A DNA stretch of 64,000 bases, taken from assembly GCF_001558155.1 (NCBI RefSeq), contig NZ_LOAS01000013.1, positions 1 through 64,000 on the forward strand. Reading direction: 5' to 3'. A model generated the notes under the pieces. That model made no database searches and had not been told where the DNA came from. It was given only the letters and a program-made list of their open reading frames with translations. Positions 17,484 to 27,077 of the stretch are shown here, piece after piece. Every line of letters begins with the position of its first letter. Position 1 is the first letter of the stretch. This DNA comes from Aliiruegeria sabulilitoris (GTDB taxonomy: Bacteria > Pseudomonadota > Alphaproteobacteria > Rhodobacterales > Rhodobacteraceae). A program made the translations under genes and the position numbers.

Positions 17484-18350
17484 ATGAAACACCTTGAAGA
17501 AGCCCGAAATGCTGCCTTTGCGCGGGCGCCCTGGCGCCACCTGCACGACATGGCCCTTGGCCGGGCCCGACAGGTGCCGGCGATGCTTTCTGCGCAGGAA
17601 CAGGCGCTCTATTTCTGGTTGGCGTCGCAATGGGCCGAGGGGGCCGGGGCGATCGTCGATCTGGGCTGTTTCGCGGGGGGCTCGACCGCGCGGCTGGCCG
17701 AGGGCGCTCAGGTGGCCGGGCTGGACATTTCCGTGCACGCCTATGACCGGTTCACCGCGCATGAGAAGGCCAAGCAGGGCTTGCTCTATGCCAATGGCAT
17801 CGCCCCATTCGAGGGAGAAGATATTTTCGGTCTGGCGCAGGAATTGCTCGCACCTTGGCAAGATCGGGTCACGCTTCACCGCGGCGAGATCGAGACGCTT
17901 TCCTGGGAGGGGGGCGATATCGAGATCCTGGTGATGGACGCCTCCAAGGAAGCGGCAAAGATGGACAGGATGTCCGAGACTTTCCTGCCGCACCTGATCC
18001 CGGGCCGTTCATTGCTCGTCCAGCAGGACTTCCTGCATTGGAGCCAGCCCTGGGTGTCCGCTCAGATGGAGTTGCTGGCCGATTTCTTCCTGCCCCTCGC
18101 TCAGGTCCCGCGCGATACGATGGTCTACCTGTGTACCGAGCGTCCGGACGCCGCCGCGCTGGAAGCGGCGCGGACCGAAGCCTTGAGCGATGCCCGGATG
18201 CTCGACCTGATCAAGTCGGCCCAGCTGCGCTATGCCGCCCGCGGCTGGCGGCTGACCGACGCGCTGGAGGAAATGGTGTTGGCCCTGCTCGCCAATCCCG
18301 GCAAGCGGGCCGCCCACAGATTCGCGCGGCCCGCGCCGGTCGGCGGCTGA
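17484..18350 (+). CDS. Class I SAM-dependent methyltransferase-like protein
   Basis: The protein has 288 residues. The SAM-binding motif I is visible as IVDLGCFAGGSTARLAEG (about residues 56-73). A motif II-like acidic residue follows in LDISVHAYDRF, and an acidic ILVMDASKEAAKMDRM segment sits near residue 151. The layout resembles Methyltransf_24/TylF-like enzymes. The substrate is unknown, and glycan or small-molecule modification is only a guess. It is a single gene convergent with the aldehyde dehydrogenase. Confidence 0.75.
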   Translation: MKHLEEARNAAFARAPWRHLHDMALGRARQVPAMLSAQEQALYFWLASQWAEGAGAIVDLGCFAGGSTARLAEGAQVAGLDISVHAYDRFTAHEKAKQGLLYANGIAPFEGEDIFGLAQELLAPWQDRVTLHRGEIETLSWEGGDIEILVMDASKEAAKMDRMSETFLPHLIPGRSLLVQQDFLHWSQPWVSAQMELLADFFLPLAQVPRDTMVYLCTERPDAAALEAARTEALSDARMLDLIKSAQLRYAARGWRLTDALEEMVLALLANPGKRAAHRFARPAPVGG

Positions 18351-18371
18351 TCCGCCGGACCGGAACCGTGG

Positions 18372-19826
18372 TCAGCCGAGCCGGATCGCCACGTTCTTGG
18401 TCTGGACGTAGTTCCAGAGCGCCTCGCGCCCCTTTTCCCGCCCATAGCCGGATTTTCCGAAACCCCCGAAGGGCGTTTCCACCCCGCCGGCAAACCACTC
18501 GTTCACGAAGACCTGTCCGGCGCGCATCCGTTGCGCGGCACGCGTGGCGCGATCGAGGTCGCGGGTGAATACACCGCCAACAAGGCCGTATTGGGTCGAG
18601 TTGGCGATCTCGATGGCGTCTTCGTCCTCTTGGAACCGGAGGACTGACAGAACGGGGCCGAAAATCTCCTCGCGGGCAACGGCCATGTCCGGCGTGACAT
18701 CGGTCAGCACCGTCGGCTCCAGGAAAGCGCCGACATGGCGCTTGGGGCGCCGCCCGCCGGTGGCAAGATTCGCGCCACTGCCGATGGCTGCGGTGACCAG
18801 GGTCTCGGCCCGGTCACGCTGTTGCAGGCTCACCATCGCGCCCATGTTCGCTCCGATTTTCGGCCGGTCGATGCCGGGGCCGACCGAGAGTGTCTCGGCC
18901 ATTTCTGCGATGCGGTCCACAAGGTCGTCATGGATGCTGTCATGCACGATGACACGCGACATGGCCGAACAGGTCTGCCCGGCGTTGAAATAGATCCCCC
19001 AGCGGACATCGTCGACAAAGGCGTCAAGATCGGCGTCCTCGTAGACGATCGCGGCCGATTTCCCGCCAAGCTCCAACACGCAGGGCACCACGTTGAGCGC
19101 GGCGGCCTTGGCCACGGCAATGCCCGTGGGAACCGAGCCGGTAAAGACGAGCTGGTTCACCTGCGGATGCCCGGCCAGCGCGGCTCCGGCCTGGCGCCCA
19201 TATCCGCACAGGATATTCACCGCGCCATCGGGAAGGCCGACGGCCTCGGCGGCCAGTGCGAGCCATGCCAGGCTGATCGGGGTCAGTTCGGGTGACTTGA
19301 TCACGCAGGCATTTCCCGTGGCCAGCGCGGCCGACAGGGAGCGGGCGGCCATTTCGAGCGGATAGTTCCACGGAATGATCTGGGCCGAGACGCCGTAGGG
19401 CTCATAGGTAGTGAAATCGAAATACTTGTCGCCCAGCGGGATCGAGCGGCCCTCGATGGTTTCCGCCTGATTGCCGTAATATTCGAAATAGCGCGCGGCC
19501 CCGGTGATCTCGACCCGGGATTCCCAGAGCGGCTTGCCCTGTTCGAGCGTCAGGACAGGGGCGATCTCGTCGATATTGTTCAGCAGGAACTGCCCCATCG
19601 CGCGCACCTTGCGCCCGCGATCCACCGGGCGAAGGCCGGACCAATCGCGGGACTGATGCAGGTGGCGCGCCGCCTGCACCGCGTCGTCCACATCACGCGC
19701 ATCGGCCAGCGCATGTTGCGCGAGCGTCTTGCCCGAGGCCGGGTCGATCACGTCGATGCGGCCCGCGCCGCCATCCACCCATTCGCCGTCGATGTAATTC
19801 TGCCAATATTCCTTGATCTCGTTCAT
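18372..19826 (-). CDS. Aldehyde dehydrogenase family protein
   Basis: The 484-residue NAD(P)-dependent aldehyde dehydrogenase has IPWNYPLEMAARSLSAALA for the oxyanion Asn, the glutamate base in LELGGKSAAIVYEDADL, and the catalytic cysteine in FNAGQTCSAMSRVIVH. EIFGPVLSVLRF and the closing FGGFGKSGYGREKG are also present, so it should be active. The precise aldehyde cannot be deduced; betaine aldehyde and related substrates are possible. The iron alcohol dehydrogenase about 1.1 kb away could supply aldehydes. Confidence 0.93.
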   Translation of the reverse strand: MNEIKEYWQNYIDGEWVDGGAGRIDVIDPASGKTLAQHALADARDVDDAVQAARHLHQSRDWSGLRPVDRGRKVRAMGQFLLNNIDEIAPVLTLEQGKPLWESRVEITGAARYFEYYGNQAETIEGRSIPLGDKYFDFTTYEPYGVSAQIIPWNYPLEMAARSLSAALATGNACVIKSPELTPISLAWLALAAEAVGLPDGAVNILCGYGRQAGAALAGHPQVNQLVFTGSVPTGIAVAKAAALNVVPCVLELGGKSAAIVYEDADLDAFVDDVRWGIYFNAGQTCSAMSRVIVHDSIHDDLVDRIAEMAETLSVGPGIDRPKIGANMGAMVSLQQRDRAETLVTAAIGSGANLATGGRRPKRHVGAFLEPTVLTDVTPDMAVAREEIFGPVLSVLRFQEDEDAIEIANSTQYGLVGGVFTRDLDRATRAAQRMRAGQVFVNEWFAGGVETPFGGFGKSGYGREKGREALWNYVQTKNVAIRLG

Positions 19827-20030
19827 CGGGTCCCCGGTTCACAACGCATGAAATTCCGTCCGGTCGTAATGGGGTTTTTGCAAGACGGGAACCTGTTGCG
19901 GCCTTTCGAGAGGAAAAAAGTCCTGGCAGCAGACGGGCACCGCGCTTTTCGGTTGACCTTCAGAAGATATTCTTAAAGGTGAATGTAATTCGGCGGGCCG
20001 CTCCGCTCGTCCACCACTGGAGATATGAGA

Positions 20031-20741
20031 ATGAATATCCTGCGTGCGAGTGCCGTGAGCCTGTGCCTGATCCTTCCCGGGCTCGCGGCTGCCGGCCCCT
20101 TTGCCGATTTCGAGGGCGAGCTGCGGCAGGCCTATGGGGCCTATCGGGCTGCATTGTTTCAGACAAACATGGGCAATGCCGAAGCGTCGACAGCGTCGAT
20201 CAAGGGGTTTGTTGGCCAGTGGAAGGCGCTCGAGGAAGGCTGGAAGGCCAGCCCGCCGCCGCAATACGAGGATGATGCCGGATTTGCGGCCACTGTCGAG
20301 GCAGTGTCCCAGATCGCTCAACGCGCTGACGCTCAGATTGCGGCCGGCGAACTGGCCGAAGCGCATGAAACGCTGGAGGAAATCCGCGACCAGATTGGCG
20401 AGATGCGCCAGAGGAACGGACAGATCGGCTTCTCGGACCGGATGAATGCGTATCACGAGAAGATGGAGCATGTGCTGATGGCGGGATATGCCCAGAAGGG
20501 TCCGGACGCCCTGCCGGCGCTCGCGGCAGAGGCGGCTGTCTTGCAGTATCTGGCCGGAGAGATTGCCGCGAACCCCGCGCCCGATGCATCGGACCCGGCT
20601 TTTGAGAAACTGGTCGCGGGCTTGTTGGCCAGTGTGCAGGCTCTGGACGCCGCCGCCGCCGCCGGGGACTGGGATGCTGCGAAGGCCGCTGTGGCGGGTT
20701 TGAAAAAGCCCTATGCCATGCTCTTCATGAAATTCGGCTGA
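20031..20741 (+). CDS. Periplasmic helical protein of unknown function
   Basis: The protein has 236 residues. It begins with a signal peptide (MNILRASAVSLCLILPGLAAA, cleavage before GPF). The mature part is alpha-helical and Ala/Glu-rich. There is no CxxCH haem motif, although the helical layout recalls cytochrome c' or imelysin-like bundles. Two ATGs lie six bases apart. The second (20031) has GGAG at the better distance of about eight bases. It lies between aldehyde and alcohol dehydrogenase genes, but a link is not shown. Confidence 0.7.
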   Translation: MNILRASAVSLCLILPGLAAAGPFADFEGELRQAYGAYRAALFQTNMGNAEASTASIKGFVGQWKALEEGWKASPPPQYEDDAGFAATVEAVSQIAQRADAQIAAGELAEAHETLEEIRDQIGEMRQRNGQIGFSDRMNAYHEKMEHVLMAGYAQKGPDALPALAAEAAVLQYLAGEIAANPAPDASDPAFEKLVAGLLASVQALDAAAAAGDWDAAKAAVAGLKKPYAMLFMKFG

Positions 20742-20936
20742 TCGACTCTGCCCGGGCAACAGACGGAATGCACGATGGCCACGCAGACGCGTGGCCGTTT
20801 AGCTGAACGGGGGATGGCTGGCCGCTATTCAGGCCGATTTGTCACCTTCCAAGCCGATGGCGTGGGAGGCAATCAAGTCGGGTCCGGGCCTCGGCATGTT
20901 CGGGCGACCGCGTTTCGTCTTGCAAGGAATTTCACC

Positions 20937-22091
20937 ATGACAGCCCGACCCACCAGCTTCGCCTTTGCAACTGCGACGGAGATCCTGTTCGGACGTGGAA
21001 AAGCGCGGGAAACCGTGCCGGCGCTGGCAGCATTGGGAGAACGGATCATGGTCGTCTGCGGTGCAGATGCCGGCCGCGCGGCCTGGCTCTGCGACGCGCT
21101 GGAAGCCGAGGGGCGCCACGTTCTGCGCTTCCAGGTGCCGGGGGAGCCGGACATGGATTTGATTGATGCCGGTGTTTCCGCCGCCCGCGCGGCTGCGGTG
21201 GACGCCGTCATCGCCCTTGGCGGCGGGGCGGCAATCGATGCCGGCAAGGCGATTGCGGCGCTCGTTCCCTCGGAGCGTCCGATGCTCGACCACCTCGAAG
21301 TTGTCGGGCGCGGCCTTCCGCTGGAAGCTGCGCCGCTGCCCTTCGCCGCGATTCCGACAACCGCCGGTACCGGCACTGAAGTCACCCGCAATGCGGTCAT
21401 CTCGGTGCCCGAGGCGCGGCGAAAGGTGAGCCTGCGCGACCTAGCGATGCTGCCCCGTCTGGCCATTGTCGATCCCGCCCTGACCGATGGCTGTCCCCGT
21501 GGCGTCACGCTCGCCTCCGGCCTGGACGCAATCACGCAGGTGATGGAACCCTATCTGTGCACCCGCGCCAACCCGCTGACCGACGCGCTCTGCCGGGACG
21601 CGATTCCCGCCGGGCTGGCAGCGCTGCCGCGTCTGATGGCGGGCGAAGATCCGGAGGCCCGCGACGCGATGGCCTGGGTCTCGCTCTGCGGCGGGCTGGC
21701 GTTGGCGAATGCGGGGCTGGGGGTGATCCACGGCCTCGCAGGGCCGCTTGGCGGGCTCTCCGGCGCGGCTCACGGCGCGATCTGCGGTGCGTTGCTGCCC
21801 CATGGGCTGGCCCTCAATGCCGCCCGTGCGAAGGACACAGAGGTGCAAAGGCGGTTCGATGAAATTCGTGGCTGGATCGCATCGGCCATTCCGGCGGCGG
21901 AAGGCGATGCCTTCGGCGCCTTGGCGACATGGTCCACGCGTTGCGGCTTGCCGGGACTGGATGCGCTCGGGGTCAGCGCCGAAGACCGCGCCGCCGCCGC
22001 CGAGGCTGCCGCGACGTCCTCCTCGATGAAGGCAAACCCGGTGGCGCTGACGGTCTCGGAACTCAAAGCCATGATGGAGGCCGCGCGATAA
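20937..22091 (+). CDS. Iron-containing alcohol dehydrogenase
   Basis: The 384-residue member of the Fe-ADH family (group III) has the NAD-binding GGGAAIDAGKAIAAL motif (about residues 95-109) and TTAGTGTEVTRNAVIS. The metal-binding segments include LDAITQVMEPY and GVIHGLAGPLGGLSGAAHGAICG, where the His ligands lie. The frame opens 54 codons earlier, but ATG 20937 has AAGGAA upstream and the usual N-terminus. It likely oxidises or reduces a small alcohol/aldehyde in the cytoplasm. The substrate is unknown. Confidence 0.9.
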   Translation: MTARPTSFAFATATEILFGRGKARETVPALAALGERIMVVCGADAGRAAWLCDALEAEGRHVLRFQVPGEPDMDLIDAGVSAARAAAVDAVIALGGGAAIDAGKAIAALVPSERPMLDHLEVVGRGLPLEAAPLPFAAIPTTAGTGTEVTRNAVISVPEARRKVSLRDLAMLPRLAIVDPALTDGCPRGVTLASGLDAITQVMEPYLCTRANPLTDALCRDAIPAGLAALPRLMAGEDPEARDAMAWVSLCGGLALANAGLGVIHGLAGPLGGLSGAAHGAICGALLPHGLALNAARAKDTEVQRRFDEIRGWIASAIPAAEGDAFGALATWSTRCGLPGLDALGVSAEDRAAAAEAAATSSSMKANPVALTVSELKAMMEAAR

Positions 22092-22477
22092 GGGCCGCCA
22101 ATTGCTGCAAGCGGCCCTTTGCGCCCTGTGAACCCTTGCGTCGGTAAACGTGGACGCGGTCAGAAATGGTGGCCTGTCACAAGCGCGGATCGGGCTAGCC
22201 GTTTTCTCTGCCGGGGCGCGGCCTTTGACAACGAGATACGAGGCCCCCAAGGCTCTCCCAAGATATCGCCAGCATCTGATTTCTCGGCTTCCGCTGTTTC
22301 GGCTTTGGTTGCTTTGCCGACTATCCGGACCTTCGCTGCGAATACGAAATCGCCTGCGCGAAAGGTCGGGGACCAACCGTCAGGAAGACAACCGGGAGCT
22401 CGTCGGGCATTCTTCCGACGTCCGGTTGCGGGAAAAAGCTGCCTCTTCAAACCGGCCTCGGGACACCGTTCAATTCA
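22092..22477. other. Intergenic, AT-richer, no gene supported
   Basis: About 385 bases after the alcohol dehydrogenase have mixed codon phase and no convincing gene. The base composition drops from the G+C-rich neighbours and stays lower to about 23.1 kb. Confidence 0.4.
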
Positions 22478-22972
22478 TTATGGCTGGATTGGCTTTATCG
22501 GTGAATTGGGGCTGGCTCGCATGAAACGGGTAACAATATCCGCGCCCGCCGGAATCGCGTTGGATCGATCTTCTGCCATTGTGGTTACCAATGACGGCAA
22601 CTTATCGCGACGAAGCTTTGTGTCCGAATACGTCAGGAAAACGATACTCACTTCAAAGAGGTCAATGTTCGTGTCGTGTCTGTCAACGATACCAAATAGA
22701 TAGTCGGATCCCTTCTCAAGCACATCGTACAAAAACTGCATTGCCATTTGTTCACCAGAGTTAAGCATGTCGTAGGGGACAGCGATGGCTTGTTCAGGGC
22801 TCTGAGTTCTCGCACGGGCCGCAATGACAGATAGTGGTAACAACACCCAAGGTTTTTTCGTTGAAACGCCAAGCCTGTTTCTTGAAAACAAACGCCGGAC
22901 ACCTTGGACGGGTAAGGTCCCTGCAAGGTCACTCACCCCCTCATTATACGCTCCTACTGCCGAAAAAGTCAT
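22478..22972 (-). CDS. Orphan hypothetical protein, 164 aa
   Basis: The frame encodes MTFSAVGAYNEGVSDL... with a more protein-like second half (SGEQMAMQFLYDVLEKGSDY, then a segment from LFGIVDRHDTNIDLFEV on). I do not recognise it. Codon use is AT-shifted against the neighbours and no ribosome-binding site precedes the ATG, so the true start may be further in or the gene may be a remnant. The setting (an AT-richer patch between two housekeeping genes) fits a transferred or decaying gene. Confidence 0.4.
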   Translation of the reverse strand: MTFSAVGAYNEGVSDLAGTLPVQGVRRLFSRNRLGVSTKKPWVLLPLSVIAARARTQSPEQAIAVPYDMLNSGEQMAMQFLYDVLEKGSDYLFGIVDRHDTNIDLFEVSIVFLTYSDTKLRRDKLPSLVTTMAEDRSNAIPAGADIVTRFMRASPNSPIKPIQP

Positions 22973-23321
22973 TTGTATGCGTGTATATGCCGGTCTTTGA
23001 ACATCAACAGGGGGCTGAGCTATGCCCCGCTTTCAATCTTCCAGAATTTCCATGAAATTACGAACATTTTGTGATGGTTGCCTCAAACACTTAACCGGCA
23101 TTTGCCGCATTTTGCTCCACCATCTGGTCACGAGGTAGGCTTCCCGCTGAGTTCATGCTGCACTCGCGAAGCCACAAGGGCGGCCCAATGGCGGCAGTGC
23201 GCTGATAGCGTCAGATACGACCTCCGTTATCTGTCCACGACGAGGAGGGTGGCTTTTCTGGAAAGCCCATTGGAATGGCCCTCAGCGCAGCCTGCAGCTT
23301 GGCGCCCCCTCAAAAGGAAAC

Positions 23322-23346
23322 CGGCCCACAGCAAAACTGCGGGCCG
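23322..23346 (-). terminator. Probable glyA terminator
   Basis: CGGCCCACAG (23322-23331) and CTGCGGGCCG (23337-23346) form a 10-bp stem with one mismatch around a CAAAA loop. Read on the minus strand the hairpin is followed by GTTTCCTTTT. It lies 74 bases beyond the glyA stop. Confidence 0.6.
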
Positions 23347-23393
23347 ATCCATCGTCAATTACGACCTGAAGGGCTTCGCCCCGGCACGGCCAT

Positions 23394-23412
23394 CCCGCTT
23401 GCCGCAAGCGGG
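23394..23412 (-). terminator. Small hairpin just after glyA
   Basis: CCCGCTTG (23394-23401) pairs with CAAGCGGG (23405-23412) around CCG, eight bases beyond the glyA stop codon. It has no U-run, so it may protect the mRNA end rather than terminate. Confidence 0.4.
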
Positions 23413-23419
23413 AAACCGA

Positions 23420-24706
23420 TCACATGCCTTCGTAGAGCGGGAAGCGGGCGCAGAGTGCCTTGGCCTCGGCCTTGACCTTCTCTTCGACCTCGCCGTTGCC
23501 CTCTTCGCCATTCGCGGCCAGTCCATCGACGACCTCGACGATCATCCGGGCGATGGCGCGGAACTCTTTCTCGCCGAAACCGCGGGTGGTGCCGGCCGGG
23601 GTGCCGAGACGGATACCGGAGGTGACGAAGGGCTTTTCCGGGTCGAACGGGATGCCGTTCTTGTTGCAGGTGATGAAGGCCCGGCCGAGCGCCTTTTCTG
23701 TGGCCTTGCCGGTCACGCCTTTCGGACGCAAGTCCGCCAGCATCAGGTGGTTGTCGGTGCCGCCCGAGACCACGTTGATGCCGCCTTTCAGAAGCTCGTC
23801 CGCCATGGCGCGGGCATTGGCGACGACCCGGGCCGCGTAATCCTTGAACTCGGGGCGCAGCGCCTCGCCGAAGGCCACGGCCTTGGCCGCGATCACGTGC
23901 ATCAGCGGTCCGCCCTGCAGGCCGGGGAAGACGGCCGAGTTCACCTTCTTGGCGATATCGGCATCATTGGTCAGGATCATGCCGCCGCGCGGGCCGCGCA
24001 GGGATTTATGCGTCGTGGTGGTCACGACATGGGCGTGGGGCAACGGCGAGGGATGCACGCCGCCCGCCACGAGGCCCGCGATGTGCGCCATGTCGACCAT
24101 CAGGTAGGCACCGACCTCGTCGGCGATGGCGCGGAAGGCGGCCCAGTCCCAGACGCGGGAATAGGCGGTACCGCCGGCAACGATCAGCTTCGGCTTGTGC
24201 TCTAGCGCCTTGGCACGGATGTCTTCCATGTCAAGCAGGCTGTCCTGCTTGCGCACGCCGTAGGAGACGACATTGAACCACTTGCCGGACATGTTCACCG
24301 GCGAGCCGTGGGTCAGGTGGCCGCCGGAATTGAGATCCAGCCCCATGAACGTGTCGCCCGGCTCCAGAAGGGCCAGGAACACGGCCTGGTTCATCTGGCT
24401 GCCCGAGTTCGGTTGCACATTGGCGAATTCACAGCCAAAGAGCTGCTTGGCGCGCTCGATTGCAAGGTTCTCGGCGATATCGACGAAATGGCAGCCGCCG
24501 TAATAACGTCGGCCCGGGTATCCTTCGGCGTATTTGTTGGTCATCACCGAGCCCTGGGCCTCCAGGACGGCGCGGCTGACGATGTTCTCCGACGCGATCA
24601 GTTCGATCTCGTCCCGCTGGCGACCGAGTTCTAGGCTGATGGTTTCCGCGATCTCGGGGTCGCGGGAGGCGAGGGCCTCGGTGAAAAAGCCGGTATCCTG
24701 TGTCAT
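23420..24706 (-). CDS. glyA: Serine hydroxymethyltransferase
   Basis: This 428-residue PLP enzyme converts serine and tetrahydrofolate to glycine and 5,10-methylene-THF. Motifs seen are [35 protein letters not shown], the PLP-lysine site [18 protein letters not shown], and [14 protein letters not shown]. The frame extends 13 codons upstream, but ATG 24706 has AAGGGAAC before it and gives the normal N-terminus. It is divergent from nadK across 200 bases and followed by two hairpins. Confidence 0.98.
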   Translation of the reverse strand: MTQDTGFFTEALASRDPEIAETISLELGRQRDEIELIASENIVSRAVLEAQGSVMTNKYAEGYPGRRYYGGCHFVDIAENLAIERAKQLFGCEFANVQPNSGSQMNQAVFLALLEPGDTFMGLDLNSGGHLTHGSPVNMSGKWFNVVSYGVRKQDSLLDMEDIRAKALEHKPKLIVAGGTAYSRVWDWAAFRAIADEVGAYLMVDMAHIAGLVAGGVHPSPLPHAHVVTTTTHKSLRGPRGGMILTNDADIAKKVNSAVFPGLQGGPLMHVIAAKAVAFGEALRPEFKDYAARVVANARAMADELLKGGINVVSGGTDNHLMLADLRPKGVTGKATEKALGRAFITCNKNGIPFDPEKPFVTSGIRLGTPAGTTRGFGEKEFRAIARMIVEVVDGLAANGEEGNGEVEEKVKAEAKALCARFPLYEGM

Positions 24707-24908
24707 GGCGGTTCCCTTGTAGCGCGGGCCCGGAGCGGGCCGCATGATTGCTTTGCGGGGGGATGTAGCTCAACATTGCAAAAGACAAAAGCCGAGAACA
24801 GGCCTCTTTGCCCGCTTGCGCGTCAATATGCGAGACTTGTGTTTCCGATGGCGGCGGGGGATGACGTTTGCGAAACCATCGTCGCGCCGCGGGAGGGCCC
24901 CGAGATCG

Positions 24909-25670
24909 ATGAGCAGAATTGCTTTCACGGCCAGCCGGGCCGATGTGGCCGAAGAGGCGCTGGCGGAACTGGTCGGCATCTACGGGCAAACGCAACCCGA
25001 CAATGCGGATTACATCGTCGCGCTCGGTGGCGACGGGTTCATGCTGCACACGCTTCATGACACCCAACATCTCGACACGCCCGTCTACGGAATGAACCGG
25101 GGTACGGTCGGCTTCCTGATGAACGAATACCTGGCCGAGGGGCTGGTCGAGCGGCTGGAGAGCGCCGAGGAAGAGGTCATCACACCCCTGGCCATGCGCG
25201 CGATCACTGCGGATGGCGAGATGCATGACGCCCTGGCGATCAACGAAGTGTCGCTCATCCGCGCCGGCCCGCAGGTGGCAAAGCTGCGCATTTCGGTCGA
25301 TGGCCGGGTGCGGATGGAGGAACTCGTGGCCGATGGCGCGTTGGTCTCCACACCGGCGGGATCGACCGCCTACAACTACTCCGCCCACGGCCCGATCGTT
25401 CCCATCGGCTCGGAAGTCCTGGCGCTGACCGCGATGTCGGCCTTTCGTCCGCGCCGCTGGCGCGGGGCCTTGCTGCCGTCGACCTCTGAAGTGCGCTTCG
25501 ACGTGTTGCAGCCCGAGAAACGCCCGGTAATGGCCGAAGCCGACAGCCGTTCCGCGGTTCGGAATGTCGTCACTGTTCTGATCCGTAGCGAGCCGGGGCT
25601 GCGCCACCGGATCCTGTTCGATCCCGGGCACGGGCTGGAGGAGCGGCTGATCCGGGAGCAGTTCGTCTGA
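24909..25670 (+). CDS. nadK: NAD kinase
   Basis: The 253-residue enzyme phosphorylates NAD to NADP using ATP or polyphosphate. The GGDG motif is seen in YIVALGGDGFMLHTLH (about residues 35-50). NE/D recognition is in LAINEVSLIR, and the Gly-rich LVSTPAGSTAYNYSAHGPI segment shapes the active site. It lacks an N-terminal extension, and the start ATG 24909 has GGAGGG upstream. The frame opens 55 codons earlier without coding character. Confidence 0.95.
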   Translation: MSRIAFTASRADVAEEALAELVGIYGQTQPDNADYIVALGGDGFMLHTLHDTQHLDTPVYGMNRGTVGFLMNEYLAEGLVERLESAEEEVITPLAMRAITADGEMHDALAINEVSLIRAGPQVAKLRISVDGRVRMEELVADGALVSTPAGSTAYNYSAHGPIVPIGSEVLALTAMSAFRPRRWRGALLPSTSEVRFDVLQPEKRPVMAEADSRSAVRNVVTVLIRSEPGLRHRILFDPGHGLEERLIREQFV

Positions 25671-25685
25671 GAGGCGAGGGCCGGC

Positions 25686-27077
25686 TCAGGCCTGCCCGTC
25701 GCGTTGCCAGCCCGCGCGCTTGCGATAGAGTGTCGAGGGGGCAAGGTCGAGTTCTCTGGCGGCCTCGGTAACAGAGCCGCCGTGGCGGGCAATGCAGGCC
25801 GTCAGGACGCTGCGCTCGATCTCGGCAAAGGTCAGGCCCACAAGATCCTCCACCCGCCCCGCGACGCTCTCCGGCTGCCCGCTCGAGGCCACGGGCGGAA
25901 GCTCGGCGAACGGCCCGAAGCCCTGTTCCTCCGGCAACATCTCCGGCGTCACCAATTCGCCGTCCTGCAAGACGGCGATGTTCTGGATCACGCTTGCGAT
26001 CTGACGCAAATTGCCGGGCCAGTCATGACGCAGCAGCAGCTTTTTCACATCCTCTGAAAGACCCTTGAGCCGCTTGCCCTCGACACGGGCATGTTCGACC
26101 AGAGCGGCTTCGGCAATGGCCAACACGTCGGCACCCCGCGCGCGCACCGGCGGAACATGGATCGGAACGACATGCAGCAGGTGGAACAGGTCCTGCCGAA
26201 ACCGACCGAGGCGGACTTCTTCCATCGGGTCCTTGTCCGTGGCGCACACGATCCGTGTGTTGACCATTTGCGGCGTCGATGCACCGAGGGAACGGATCAT
26301 GGACGTTTGCAGAAATCGAAGGAGCTTGGCCTGGAGCGCCGGATCCATGTCGCAGATATCGTCGATGAACAACGTCCCGCCATCGGCCGCAATCGCCGCG
26401 CCGACCTGGTTGCCCAGGGCGCCGACAAAGGCGCCATGCCGATAGCCGAACAGCTCCGCTTCCTGCCGCTCTGGCGCGATGGCACCACAGCGGAACCGGA
26501 TGAACGGGGCCTCGGCACGCGGCGAACGGTCGTGAATGGCCCGGGCGCAGATATCCTTGCCTGTGCCGGTTTCGCCAGTGATGAAAACCGTGGCCATGGA
26601 GAGCGCGGCCGAACGGATGCGCTCATAGACCTTCTGCATCGCCGGGGAAGTGCCGATGAAGCCGCCGAACCGGCCAGAATTTTTCGCGTTGTCCGGAAAG
26701 AGCGTAGGCTGTGCGCCCCTATCCGCCTGCGCGTTGCGGATGGCATCGAGAAACTGCTCGGCATCGAACGGTTTGACGAGGAAGTCGAACGCCCCTTTGC
26801 GAATGGCCTCGACCGCGATGGGGACGGAGCGATTGGCCGTCACGACAATCACCCTGCAGCGCGGCGCAAGACGCAGGCAATCGTCCATCAACGCCAGCCC
26901 GTCCCCGTCCGGTAGCCCGAGATCCAGCACGAGGATGTCGGGCAGGAGGTCGCGGAACAGGGCCAGCCCCTCGGCCGCGGTCTCCGCGGAGACGGTCTGG
27001 TGGCCGGCATTGCAAAGAACATTCTTGTAGATGCTGCGGAGCGCCGCGGTGTCTTCGATGAGGAGGATGTCCTTCAT
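25686..27077 (-). CDS. NtrC-like response regulator with altered AAA+ domain
   Basis: The protein has 463 residues. An N-terminal receiver keeps the acidic pair E8-D9, phospho-Asp D52, T80 and K102. A sigma-54-type AAA+ domain follows with Walker A GETGTGKD (168-175) and Walker B TLFIDD (235-240). A Fis-type helix-turn-helix closes the protein (434-452). The sigma-54 contact loop reads GAFVGA (215-220) instead of GAFTGA. The segment that normally ends YYRL reads FHLL (298-301), so a conserved Arg, probably an arginine finger, is absent. The gene overlaps the upstream receiver-Hpt gene by four bases. It may therefore act without sigma-54 or without ATPase-driven remodelling. The regulon is unknown. 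Confidence 0.88.
   Translation of the reverse strand: MKDILLIEDTAALRSIYKNVLCNAGHQTVSAETAAEGLALFRDLLPDILVLDLGLPDGDGLALMDDCLRLAPRCRVIVVTANRSVPIAVEAIRKGAFDFLVKPFDAEQFLDAIRNAQADRGAQPTLFPDNAKNSGRFGGFIGTSPAMQKVYERIRSAALSMATVFITGETGTGKDICARAIHDRSPRAEAPFIRFRCGAIAPERQEAELFGYRHGAFVGALGNQVGAAIAADGGTLFIDDICDMDPALQAKLLRFLQTSMIRSLGASTPQMVNTRIVCATDKDPMEEVRLGRFRQDLFHLLHVVPIHVPPVRARGADVLAIAEAALVEHARVEGKRLKGLSEDVKKLLLRHDWPGNLRQIASVIQNIAVLQDGELVTPEMLPEEQGFGPFAELPPVASSGQPESVAGRVEDLVGLTFAEIERSVLTACIARHGGSVTEAARELDLAPSTLYRKRAGWQRDGQA

Larger units (their letters stand above)
22973..23419. other. Intergenic between orphan gene and glyA
   Basis: About 447 bases contain two hairpins near the glyA end (listed separately) and otherwise no supported gene. 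Short open frames on the plus strand lack coding character. Confidence 0.4.

Noticed and set aside
24707-24908. A riboswitch (glycine or tetrahydrofolate) before glyA
   Set aside because: No tandem aptamer or conserved core could be seen in the 200-base glyA-nadK gap.
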